From: an uncultured Coriobacteriaceae bacterium
GTDB taxonomy: Bacteria; Actinomycetota; Coriobacteriia; Coriobacteriales; Atopobiaceae
NCBI GenBank assembly: GCA_902766805.1
Contig: CACXFF010000306.1
Coordinates: forward strand, 1-18,274
DNA: 18,274 nucleotides
Direction: 5' to 3'
Of the stretch, positions 7,036-13,660 are shown piece by piece (position 1 is the stretch's first letter; each line of letters begins with the position of its first letter). The position numbers and the translations under genes are program-made. The notes beneath the pieces were generated by a model, which worked only from the letters and a program-made list of their open reading frames with translations, had not been told where the DNA came from and searched no databases.

Positions 7036-10000
7036 ATGTTCATCAATCGCATCGCCTACGAGCTGCGTCGTGCACCCGAGCTGGCGCAGGTCCGTGCCGA
7101 CCTGGCGGCGGGCAAGGACGCCCAGCTCTCGGTGGCGCAGTCGGCCCGCATGCTCCTGCTCGCGGCGCTGTGGAGCGAGCGGCCCCGTCCCTGTGTGCTC
7201 GTGGTTTCGGGCGAGGAGGCGGCCGACCGCGCGGCCCGCAGCCTCGCGGCGTGGCTCGGCCTGGACGTGGTGTGCCGCTATCCCGAACGCAAGGACCTTC
7301 CCTGGAAAGACGCACGTCCGGACGACGCGGTGATCGGCGCGCGCACCCGTGCCGTCAACCGCCTGGCGCTCGGCGAGCCCTGCGTGGTGGTGGCGAGCGC
7401 CCGCGCGCTGCTGCGCTGCGTGCCGCCCGTGGGCTCGGGCTACTACAGTCCCGCGACCTTCGCCGTGGGCGACGAGCTGCCCTTCGAGGACGTGGGGGCG
7501 CTGTTCGTCGGGTTGGGCTATGCCAATACCGGCGCCTGCGACGCGCCGGGCACCTTCCACGTCCACGGCGACACGGTCGACGTGTGGCCCGCGCAGGCCA
7601 CGAGCCCGGTGCGCCTGGAGTTCTTTGGCGACGAGGTGGACCGCATCCGCCGCATGGTGCCCGCCACGGGCCAGACCATCGGTGACCTCATGGAGGTGGA
7701 GGTCCTGCCCGCGCGCGAGCTCGCCCTCACCGACGCCACGGTCCTCAACGCCCGCAAGGCGCTCTACGACCGCGCCCAAGACGACCGCACGGTCGCGGCC
7801 GAGCTCGAGCTCATCGAGGCCCGCAGCGCGAGCCCGCTCATCGACAAGTACCTGCGCGAGCTCTATGGCTCCACGGCCAGCCCGCTCGCGCACATGGCGG
7901 CCGACGCTCTGGTGGTCCTGGCAGAGCCGCGCTCGCTGTTCGACGACTGCACTCGCGCCTACGAGGAGCTCTCACAGCTCGCCCGCAACGCCCGCGCGTC
8001 GTTGGACGGCCTGTTCCTTTCGCCGCGCGAGATGGACTTCGGGGCGCAGCAGCGCCTGTCCTTCGCCTCCATCATGCGTGCGGGCACGGCCAAGTCCACG
8101 GCCGACCTGCCCGTGCGCCAGCCCGCGATCGCGGGCAGCGACGCCAAGCTCATCGCGCGCCTGCGCCAGCTCACGGCCGAGCAGCAGGCGGTGGCGTTCG
8201 CCGTGCCCGACCGCGCCGCGCGCGAGCACCTGGAGCTGTCCCTCACCGACGAGTCGATCCCCATCGTAGAGTCGTTGGCCGCCGCGCCAGAAAACGCCGA
8301 GCCGGTCACGAGCGTCACGGCGGCCGAGCACGCCCAACCGCTGCGCAAGGGCGTCGTCACCTTCTTCGACGCACCGGTGCCCGCGGGCGTGGTGTTCCCG
8401 ACGGCCGAGCTGGCCGTCTTCTCCATTGGCGACCTCACCGCGCGCACGGCCAAACGCGGCCGCGGGCGGCGCGTGGACCCCACCACCGTCACCTTCCCGT
8501 TCAAGCCGGGCGACTACGTGGTGCACGCCACGCACGGCATCGCGCTCTTTGTCGACATCGTGCGCCAGGAGGTAGGCGAGCGCGAACGTGACTACTTCTT
8601 GCTGGAGTACGCCGCCGGCGACAAGCTCTACGTGCCGCTCGAGCAGGTTGACCGCATCACGCGCTACGTCGGCCCCGACGGCGCCTCCCCGCGTCTCACG
8701 CGCCTGAACACTGCGGACTGGTCGCGTGCCACGGGCAAGGCGCGCGCTTCGGCCAAAAAGCTGGCCTTCGACCTCGTGGACCTCTACACGCGTCGCTCCA
8801 CCGCCCGCGGCCACGCGTTTCCGGGCGATAGCTCCGCGCAGGAGGAGATGGAGGCGAGCTTCGGGTACGAGACCACGGCCGACCAGGACACGGCCCTGGC
8901 CGACATCAAAGCCGACATGGAGTCGGCCAAGCCCATGGACCGTCTGCTCTGCGGTGACGTGGGCTTCGGCAAGACCGAGGTGGCGTTGCGCGCGGCCTTC
9001 AAGTGCGTAGACGACGGCAAGCAGGTCATGGTGCTGTGCCCCACCACCATTTTGGCCCAACAGCACTTCGAGACCTTCTATGCGCGCTTCCGGCCCTTCG
9101 ACAAGACGGTCAAGGTCCTCTCGCGTTTCGTGACGCCGGCCGCCCAGCGCGCGGCGCTCGAGGGCTTCGCCGACGGCAGCGTGGACGTGCTCATCGGCAC
9201 GCACCGCTTGCTGTCGGCCGACGTGAACCCGCACGACCTGGGCCTGGTGGTCATCGACGAGGAGCAGCGCTTCGGCGTTGGGCACAAAGAGCAGCTCAAG
9301 AACCTGCGCGAACAGGTGGACGTGCTCACGCTCTCGGCCACGCCCATCCCGCGCACCATGCAGATGGCGATGAGCGGCGTGCGCGACATGTCGCTCATCC
9401 TCACGCCGCCGCCCGGGCGCAAGCCCGTGGAGGTTTTCGTGGGGGAGTACGACAGCGACGTCGTGTCGGCCGCCATCCGCGAGGAGCTCGCGCGCGAGGG
9501 CCAGGTGTACTACGTGTCCAACCGCGTGGGCACCATCGAGGACGCCGTAGAGCGCGTGGCCGAGGCTGCGCCCGAGGCGCGCGTGGGCGTGGCGCACGGC
9601 CAGATGTCGCCGCGCGAGGTCGAGGACGTGATGCTGCAGTTCTCCGAGCACGAGATCGACGTGCTCGTGGCGACCACCATCATCGAGAGCGTCATCGACA
9701 ACCCGCGCACCAACACCCTCATCATCGAGGACTCGCAGCGCCTGGGCTTGGCACAGCTCTACCAGCTCAAGGGCCGCGTGGGCCGCGGGCGGCTGCAGGC
9801 CTACGCCTACTTCATGTTCCCCGGGACCATGCCGCTCACCGAGGAGGCCACCGCGCGCCTCACCGCCATCAACGAGTTCACCGACCTGGGCAGCGGCATG
9901 CGCGTGGCGATGCGCGACCTGGAGATTCGCGGCGCAGGCTCGCTCATGGGGGCCGAGCAGCACGGCAACCTCTCCAGCGTGGGCTTCGACCTGTTCACGC

Positions 10001-10512
10001 AGATGCTGGGGCAGGCCGTGGCCGAGGCGCGCGGCGAGACGCCCGACGTGGAGCCGTCCGAGGTCACCATCAACCTCGCGGCCGACTTCTACCTGGCCGA
10101 GGAGTACCTGCCCGACGTGGACCGCCGTGTGCTGTGCTATCGCCGCCTGGCGGCCGCCTCGGAGCTGGCGCAGGTGGACGAGCTGGAGCGCGAGACGCAG
10201 GAGCGCTACGGAACGCTGCCGCTGGCGGGCAAGAACCTCTTCGACCGCGCGCGCATGCGCATCCGTGCGAGCCGCCTGGGCGTGAGCAGCATTACGCTCA
10301 CGGGTGGACGCCTCATGTACCAGGACATCGAGGTGCCGCGTGCCCAATCGCTCAAGTTCCGCGAGCGCGGCGGGCTCTACTACCCCAAACAGCACAAGCT
10401 CGCCTACCCCTATCGCAGCGGACGCCGCGGCCAAGAGGCAGCCGAGGGCCTGGTGCCCGCGGCCTTGGCCGTGCTGGAGGAAGTCGGCGGCGACGACGAC
10501 ACGGAGGCGTGA
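7036..10512 (+). CDS. mfd: Transcription-repair coupling factor Mfd
   Basis: A 1158-aa cytoplasmic DNA translocase that removes stalled RNA polymerase and recruits UvrA to the lesion; the length matches the family (E. coli about 1150). The N-terminal UvrB-like module includes ERKDLPWKDARPDDAVIGAR near residues 92-111. The RNA-polymerase-interacting (CarD-like) domain begins around residue 489 with FKPGDYVVHATHGIALF. Helicase motifs include GDVGFGKTE at 640-648 (Walker A), DEEQRFG at 741-747 (Walker B), TLSATPIPRTMQ and the translocation region RLGLAQLYQLKGRVGRG. The C-terminal TRCF domain follows. The ATG at 7036 is preferred because GAGAGGAGAG lies at 7021-7030 and the upstream extension to 6934 crosses the promoter hairpin. 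It is followed after 58 bases by a small acidic ORF, probably co-transcribed. Confidence 0.98.
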   Translation: MFINRIAYELRRAPELAQVRADLAAGKDAQLSVAQSARMLLLAALWSERPRPCVLVVSGEEAADRAARSLAAWLGLDVVCRYPERKDLPWKDARPDDAVIGARTRAVNRLALGEPCVVVASARALLRCVPPVGSGYYSPATFAVGDELPFEDVGALFVGLGYANTGACDAPGTFHVHGDTVDVWPAQATSPVRLEFFGDEVDRIRRMVPATGQTIGDLMEVEVLPARELALTDATVLNARKALYDRAQDDRTVAAELELIEARSASPLIDKYLRELYGSTASPLAHMAADALVVLAEPRSLFDDCTRAYEELSQLARNARASLDGLFLSPREMDFGAQQRLSFASIMRAGTAKSTADLPVRQPAIAGSDAKLIARLRQLTAEQQAVAFAVPDRAAREHLELSLTDESIPIVESLAAAPENAEPVTSVTAAEHAQPLRKGVVTFFDAPVPAGVVFPTAELAVFSIGDLTARTAKRGRGRRVDPTTVTFPFKPGDYVVHATHGIALFVDIVRQEVGERERDYFLLEYAAGDKLYVPLEQVDRITRYVGPDGASPRLTRLNTADWSRATGKARASAKKLAFDLVDLYTRRSTARGHAFPGDSSAQEEMEASFGYETTADQDTALADIKADMESAKPMDRLLCGDVGFGKTEVALRAAFKCVDDGKQVMVLCPTTILAQQHFETFYARFRPFDKTVKVLSRFVTPAAQRAALEGFADGSVDVLIGTHRLLSADVNPHDLGLVVIDEEQRFGVGHKEQLKNLREQVDVLTLSATPIPRTMQMAMSGVRDMSLILTPPPGRKPVEVFVGEYDSDVVSAAIREELAREGQVYYVSNRVGTIEDAVERVAEAAPEARVGVAHGQMSPREVEDVMLQFSEHEIDVLVATTIIESVIDNPRTNTLIIEDSQRLGLAQLYQLKGRVGRGRLQAYAYFMFPGTMPLTEEATARLTAINEFTDLGSGMRVAMRDLEIRGAGSLMGAEQHGNLSSVGFDLFTQMLGQAVAEARGETPDVEPSEVTINLAADFYLAEEYLPDVDRRVLCYRRLAAASELAQVDELERETQERYGTLPLAGKNLFDRARMRIRASRLGVSSITLTGGRLMYQDIEVPRAQSLKFRERGGLYYPKQHKLAYPYRSGRRGQEAAEGLVPAALAVLEEVGGDDDTEA

Positions 10513-10570
10513 GCGCGCGGGGCCGTCCCTCGCGCACAGAACCAGAAGGACCCAACGGAAGGAGGCGGCT

Positions 10571-10723
10571 ATGCCGCAGGACAAGCAGACCAACAAACCG
10601 CAGGACGAGCGCGTGGACCAGGAGTTCCTGCGCGCGGAGAACGAAGACGACGACGGCTACGACCCGTATTCGGACCGCCGCCCGGCCGCCGAGCCGCTCT
10701 TCGAGCGTGACCCTTGGGCCTAG
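10571..10723 (+). CDS. Small acidic hypothetical protein, 50 aa
   Basis: A 50-residue hydrophilic protein dominated by D, E, Q and R, with the run AENEDDDGYDPYSDRRPA and the C-terminal end FERDPWA. It has no membrane segment, signal peptide or cysteine. AAGGAGG at 10559-10565, five bases before the ATG, is a strong ribosome binding site and the main reason to accept it. The gap to mfd is 58 bases with no terminator, so it is probably read from the mfd transcript, and the long inverted repeat at 10733-10814 ends it. I do not recognise a family; the protein looks intrinsically disordered. The same frame is open upstream inside mfd, but that part is an mfd shadow. Confidence 0.68.
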   Translation: MPQDKQTNKPQDERVDQEFLRAENEDDDGYDPYSDRRPAAEPLFERDPWA

Positions 10724-10732
10724 CCCGTCGAT

Positions 10733-10814
10733 GGCACGGCTCTCTCTAGACGAGTCTGCCACCCCCAAGTTCAGGTTGGGGGTGGCAGACTTGTCTTGGA
10801 GAGAGAACTGTGCC
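10733..10814. terminator. Long inverted repeat, probable bidirectional terminator between convergent genes
   Basis: A perfect 16-bp stem is formed by AGTCTGCCACCCCCAA at 10753-10768 and TTGGGGGTGGCAGACT at 10776-10791 with a 7-base loop. The pairing continues imperfectly outward: CTCTCTC at 10740-10746 with GAGAGAG around 10799-10805, and GGCAC at 10733-10737 with GTGCC at 10810-10814. It sits exactly between the plus-strand gene ending at 10723 and the minus-strand gene ending at 10819. Neither side has a good T-tract, so it may also work by blocking read-through or by stabilising both 3' ends. Confidence 0.8.
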
Positions 10815-10818
10815 GTGC

Positions 10819-11631
10819 CTAGCGGAAGCTCAGCACGAGGAAGACGATGAGCGCGATGAGGGCGATGAGGGCGACGACCATGAGGATGTTGCGACGTTGG
10901 CGGCGCTGCTGCTCCATGGAGAACAGCGACACCCTGCCCTTGGGCACCTCGAGGTAGCGCCCGTAGCTGTGGCCCTGGCGCAGTCGCGGCACGTGGCGCT
11001 GGGCACTGCGGTACGCGCGGCTCGAGCGCGAGAACAGGTTGGTGCGCCCGATGGTGATGCTGGACTCGTGCTGGTACTGCGCGCGGGCGTACAGCTCGTC
11101 GGCCTCCATGTCATTGATGGCGTCGGCGGTGTGGCGCGGGCGCTGTTTGCGCACATAGGGCGTGCCCTGGCGCCCGTGCGGCGCCTCGGGCTGCGGGGCG
11201 AACGAACCGCTCTGGGATGGCAGGACGCCGCGGTCGCCTACCTCGGTGTAACCGGCGTCGATGAGCGGCATGGAGGTGGTGGTGCCCGTGCGCTGGCCCG
11301 ACCCGCGCGGCACGGGCGTGCTCATGGCGCTGCGCTCGGGACGATGCGTGGTGATCTCCGGCGCGTCGTCGAGAACGGGGCTGCCTGCGCGCGTGGCGGC
11401 ACGGTGCATGGCGACGTCTTCGTCGGGCAGGGTCTGGTGCGCGTCGCGTTTGGCGCGCGAGCTGCGCTCGATCAGGCTGGCCTGCTCGAAGCGCAGGTCG
11501 GCCGTGGACTGGTTGGCACGCGCGGGCAAAGGACCGCCAGAGATGCGCCGTGCGTTGATCTGTGCGCGGCGTCGCGCGTTGTCACCACTGTCATCGAGGT
11601 AGGAGGAATGGCGTGTGGAGTTCTCGCTCAC
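10819..11631 (-). CDS. Unrecognised tail-anchored protein, 270 aa
   Basis: A hydrophilic protein rich in R, S, Q, T and A with a single hydrophobic segment at residues 249-268 (ILMVVALIALIALIVFLVL) just before the C-terminus, preceded by the basic cluster QQRRQRR at 241-247. This is the layout of a tail-anchored protein with about 245 residues in the cytoplasm. Residues 1-170 look disordered. Residues 171-235 are denser, with DAINDMEADELYARAQY and GRTNLFSRSSRAYRSAQ, and may be the conserved part. The start is GTG at 11631, with GGGGAG a few bases upstream on the minus strand. The gene stands alone, convergent with the mfd unit and divergent from hsp20. I recognise no domain and propose no function. 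Confidence 0.78.
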   Translation of the reverse strand: MSENSTRHSSYLDDSGDNARRRAQINARRISGGPLPARANQSTADLRFEQASLIERSSRAKRDAHQTLPDEDVAMHRAATRAGSPVLDDAPEITTHRPERSAMSTPVPRGSGQRTGTTTSMPLIDAGYTEVGDRGVLPSQSGSFAPQPEAPHGRQGTPYVRKQRPRHTADAINDMEADELYARAQYQHESSITIGRTNLFSRSSRAYRSAQRHVPRLRQGHSYGRYLEVPKGRVSLFSMEQQRRQRRNILMVVALIALIALIVFLVLSFR

Positions 11632-11672
11632 GAGGTCTCCCCTTGGTCGCGTTTGAGCTGTAGTTGCTCCAC

Positions 11673-11678
11673 ATGATA
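11673..11678 (-). promoter_or_regulatory. Candidate -10 box for the tail-anchored protein gene
   Basis: On the minus strand this reads TATCAT, five of six matches to the consensus, 41 bases upstream of the GTG start. A matching -35 box is not evident. Confidence 0.35.
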
Positions 11679-11818
11679 CCGCTTATGCGCTGCCGCGTCG
11701 TTTCCTCCACGGGAAAGCCCACATGGGTGACCCGCGACCCGCCAGGTGCGTGGCGCCCACCCGCGTCGGCGATGTGCCACGGGTGTATCGAGGGCTTACT
11801 GTCACTGCAGGGGGGTTT

Positions 11819-11849
11819 GGTACCAAAAAGACGTGGTCTTTTTGGTACC
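11819..11849. repeat. Perfect 31-bp inverted repeat upstream of hsp20
   Basis: GGTACCAAAAAGAC at 11819-11832 and GTCTTTTTGGTACC at 11836-11849 are perfect 14-bp inverted arms around GTG. Each arm ends in the palindrome GGTACC. The A5/T5 tracts lie inside the stem, not after it, so it is not a standard terminator. It could be a dispersed palindromic repeat, an operator or a weak bidirectional terminator. Confidence 0.9.
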
Positions 11850-11972
11850 GCGGGCGGGCAGGGGCTCGTCCAGCAGGCGCGCCTGGGTCGGCCTTGGCCC
11901 CGCGCTTCTCCAGGGCTTCTCCGGGTGGACAAACCTATGCGCAGCACGCTTAGATTTCCTCTGCGGACAAAA

Positions 11973-12001
11973 CTGAGAAATTTTGCTACGAGCTGTATAA
12001 A
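11973..12001 (+). promoter_or_regulatory. Promoter of hsp20
   Basis: CTGAGA at 11973-11978 and TATAAA at 11996-12001 are separated by 17 bases. The leader would run from about 12008 to 12085 and is rich in A and C with little G, hence weakly structured apart from the palindrome TACCGCGGTA at 12047-12056. I see no segment that could pair with the ribosome binding site AAGGAG (12071-12076), so no RNA thermometer is proposed. Confidence 0.6.
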
Positions 12002-12085
12002 GCCTGCCAACACGGGAACAAATACCACCGAACAACGACCACCGCATACCGCGGTAGCGCTTAACCACCCAAGGAGTGATTCGTT

Positions 12086-12514
12086 ATGTCCAACATGGTC
12101 CCCTATGATCGCAACAGCTGGCTCGTCCGTCCCTTTGGCCCCCTCGACATGTTCGATGACCTGCTGGCCCCCAGCAGCACGGCGCTGCACAGCATCGGCT
12201 TCAAGATGGACGTCGAGGACACCGGCGACGCCTACGCCATCTACGCGCAGCTCGCAGGCGTGTCCAAGGAGGATATCGACGTCGAGCTGAACGAGGGCAC
12301 CCTCACCATCGCCGTCGAGCACCACGAGTCCGACGAGCACAAGGCCAAGAACTGGCTCCAGAAGGAGTCCAGCGAGTGGAAGGCCACCCGTGCCGTCTAC
12401 CTGAAGGACGCCTCGGTCGAGGGCCTGTCGGCCAAGCTCGAGAACGGCGTGCTCACCGTTAACGTGCCCAAGCAGCCCGAGAAGGTCAACGTCACCAAGG
12501 TCGTCATCGACTAG
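12086..12514 (+). CDS. Small heat shock protein, Hsp20/alpha-crystallin family
   Basis: A 142-aa ATP-independent chaperone that holds unfolding proteins in the cytoplasm. The N-terminal arm carries RPFGPLDMFDDLLAP at 15-29. The alpha-crystallin domain spans about 38-130 and ends with the diagnostic AKLENGVLTVNVPK at 116-129. The short tail ends VNVTKVVID, which contains alternating hydrophobic residues (VVI) in the place of the usual IXI anchor. Length is normal for the family. The ATG at 12086 follows AAGGAG at 12071-12076 by nine bases. It is a single-gene unit with its own promoter and a strong terminator at 12542-12572. The regulator of heat induction, if any, is not apparent in the upstream DNA. 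Confidence 0.96.
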   Translation: MSNMVPYDRNSWLVRPFGPLDMFDDLLAPSSTALHSIGFKMDVEDTGDAYAIYAQLAGVSKEDIDVELNEGTLTIAVEHHESDEHKAKNWLQKESSEWKATRAVYLKDASVEGLSAKLENGVLTVNVPKQPEKVNVTKVVID

Positions 12515-12541
12515 GCACGACCGACATCTAGCGTACCCCCG

Positions 12542-12572
12542 AGCCCCGGAACAGCCTTCCGGGGCTTTTCTT
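12542..12572 (+). terminator. Rho-independent terminator of hsp20
   Basis: AGCCCCGGAA at 12542-12551 and TTCCGGGGCT at 12557-12566 form a perfect 10-bp stem with a 5-base loop, followed by the T-rich TTTTCTT. It lies 28 bases after the hsp20 stop codon. Confidence 0.95.
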
Positions 12573-12649
12573 GAGCGTGGATCTGTCACGCGTGTATCCT
12601 CGGCGTCGCATGCGGTGCGCAACATGCACCTCGCTACGCTTCATGCGCG

Positions 12650-13456
12650 CTACCAGACGCTCAGCGGCCGGTCCTGCCCCGCGGCAATGACGCTCACCCG
12701 TCCGTCGGGCGTGCGCGCCTCAGTGAAGGTCGCGTTGGCCGCCTCGGCCCCCAGGGCCTCGGCCAGCGTTCGTACGGCCAATGAGGGCTGGTTGTTCTCC
12801 TGGGAGATGTGCAGGGCGACGACCGTCTCCGTGTCTGGTCCGACCAGCTCGGGCAGGGCTTCGGCCGCCTGGTCGTTGGACAGGTGTCCCTGCGCGCTCA
12901 GGATGCGCGCCTTGAGGTATGCGGGGTAGGGGCCCTGCTTGAGCATCTTGACGTCGTGGTTGGATTCGAGGCCCAGGATGCGCACGCCCGCCAGCTGCTC
13001 CAGCGCGCGCGGCGTGAGCAGGCCCGTGTCGGTGCACCACCCGATGGCGTCGTCGCCGCAGGAGAATCGGAAGCCGCACGGCTCGGCTACGTCGTGCGAG
13101 GTGGGGAAGGTCGTGACCTCGATCCCGCCCACGCAGAAGCTCTCCTCGCGCCCTATCAGGGTGAACGGCAGGCGGGCCAGGTGCTTGCGCGCGCCAGCCG
13201 TGCCGGCCGTGGCGTACAGAGCGCCCTCCCAGCGGTTGCACCACACGCTGAGCCCGGCCACGTGATCGGAGTGCTCGTGCGTGACCAGGGTCGCGAGCAC
13301 GTGGTCCATGTCCAAGCCCAGCTCGCCGGCGCGCAGGAGCAACTGTTTGCGCGAGATGCCGCAGTCCACGAGGAGCATCCCTTGCGGGCCCTCTACCAGC
13401 GCGGCATTGCCTTTGGAACCGCTGGCCAAGATGTGCAGGTGCAGACAGGGTGTCAT
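12650..13456 (-). CDS. walJ: WalJ/YycJ-like metallo-beta-lactamase-fold hydrolase
   Basis: A 268-aa cytoplasmic metal-dependent hydrolase. It opens with LHLHILASGSKGNA (the SGSKGN at 12-17 marks the YycJ group) and has the metal-binding THEHSDH at 59-65, SHD at 120-122, TDTG at 142-145, LESNHD at 163-168 and GHLSN at 190-194, with LHIS at 215-218. In Bacillus the related WalJ (YycJ) is encoded with the WalRK cell-wall regulators and has been linked to DNA metabolism and cell-cycle coordination; here it is away from any walRK genes, facing away from tilS. The ATG at 13456 puts the beta-strand start where the family begins; longer upstream frames on this strand have no ribosome binding site and would overlap tilS. 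Substrate unknown. Confidence 0.92.
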   Translation of the reverse strand: MTPCLHLHILASGSKGNAALVEGPQGMLLVDCGISRKQLLLRAGELGLDMDHVLATLVTHEHSDHVAGLSVWCNRWEGALYATAGTAGARKHLARLPFTLIGREESFCVGGIEVTTFPTSHDVAEPCGFRFSCGDDAIGWCTDTGLLTPRALEQLAGVRILGLESNHDVKMLKQGPYPAYLKARILSAQGHLSNDQAAEALPELVGPDTETVVALHISQENNQPSLAVRTLAEALGAEAANATFTEARTPDGRVSVIAAGQDRPLSVW

Positions 13457-13485
13457 GGGCCGTCCTCTCGTGCCCCGCGGGGGCG

Positions 13486-13494
13486 TTGTACAAT
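13486..13494 (+). promoter_or_regulatory. Candidate -10 box of tilS in the walJ-tilS divergent region
   Basis: TTGTACAAT at 13486-13494 contains TACAAT (13489-13494), identical to the putative -10 boxes of mfd and hpt. The core TTGTACAA is a palindrome, so the opposite strand also reads TACAAC, which could serve the walJ-like gene whose start codon is only 30 bases away. No good -35 is visible for either direction. Confidence 0.4.
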
Positions 13495-13569
13495 CTCGCA
13501 CAGCCAAGCATAGCCCAACGCGTGCCGCGGCACCGCGCAAGCCCGCCCCGTCGCTCCTTCGTGGCCGGT

Positions 13570-13644
13570 CCGTGCCGCCGCCCGTCCGCGGCTTCGCGTT
13601 GGCCAACCAAGCGCGACCTAGGCCCCGTGCCGCCGTCCATCCGC
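13570..13644 (+). repeat. Two imperfect 20-bp direct repeats in the tilS leader
   Basis: CCGTGCCGCCGCCCGTCCGC at 13570-13589 and CCGTGCCGCCGTCCATCCGC at 13625-13644 match at 18 of 20 bases with a period of 55. The second copy ends six bases before the tilS ribosome binding site. Between them lies the palindrome GTTGGCCAAC. The whole leader (about 13500-13650) is C-rich. Confidence 0.7.
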
Positions 13645-13660
13645 CCAGACAAGGAGTCCC

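Larger units (their letters stand above)
11632..12085. other. Gene-free divergent region between the tail-anchored protein gene and hsp20
   Basis: Over 450 bases without a credible gene. It holds a candidate minus-strand -10 box (11673-11678), a perfect 31-bp inverted repeat (11819-11849), the 12-bp palindrome CAGGCGCGCCTG (11874-11885), two tandem 11-bp units GCTTCTCCAGG/GCTTCTCCGGG (11904-11925) and the hsp20 promoter (11973-12001). The last 150 bases are AT-rich relative to flanking genes. Neither the CIRCE element of HrcA nor a HAIR element of HspR could be seen. Confidence 0.7.

Noticed and set aside
4654..7893. Very long minus-strand open frame across the DUF6541-like gene and mfd
   Set aside because: Same GC-driven shadow; it crosses two genes and an intergenic region with hairpins and its product is rich in R, A, H and G without any recognisable domain.
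7972..10596. Long minus-strand open frame opposite mfd
   Set aside because: Shadow of mfd, whose plus-strand motifs are unambiguous.
9003..10850. Plus-strand frame overlapping mfd, the small acidic ORF and the terminator
   Set aside because: Off-frame read of mfd, Arg/Gly/Ala/His-rich, running through the convergent inverted repeat.
10810..11676. Plus-strand frame opposite the tail-anchored protein gene
   Set aside because: No ribosome binding site and no hydrophobic or domain structure; the minus-strand frame has a clean C-terminal membrane segment and ribosome binding site.
12008..12085. RNA thermometer in the hsp20 leader
   Set aside because: No segment complementary to AAGGAG or the start region was found; the leader is A/C-rich and looks unstructured apart from one short palindrome.
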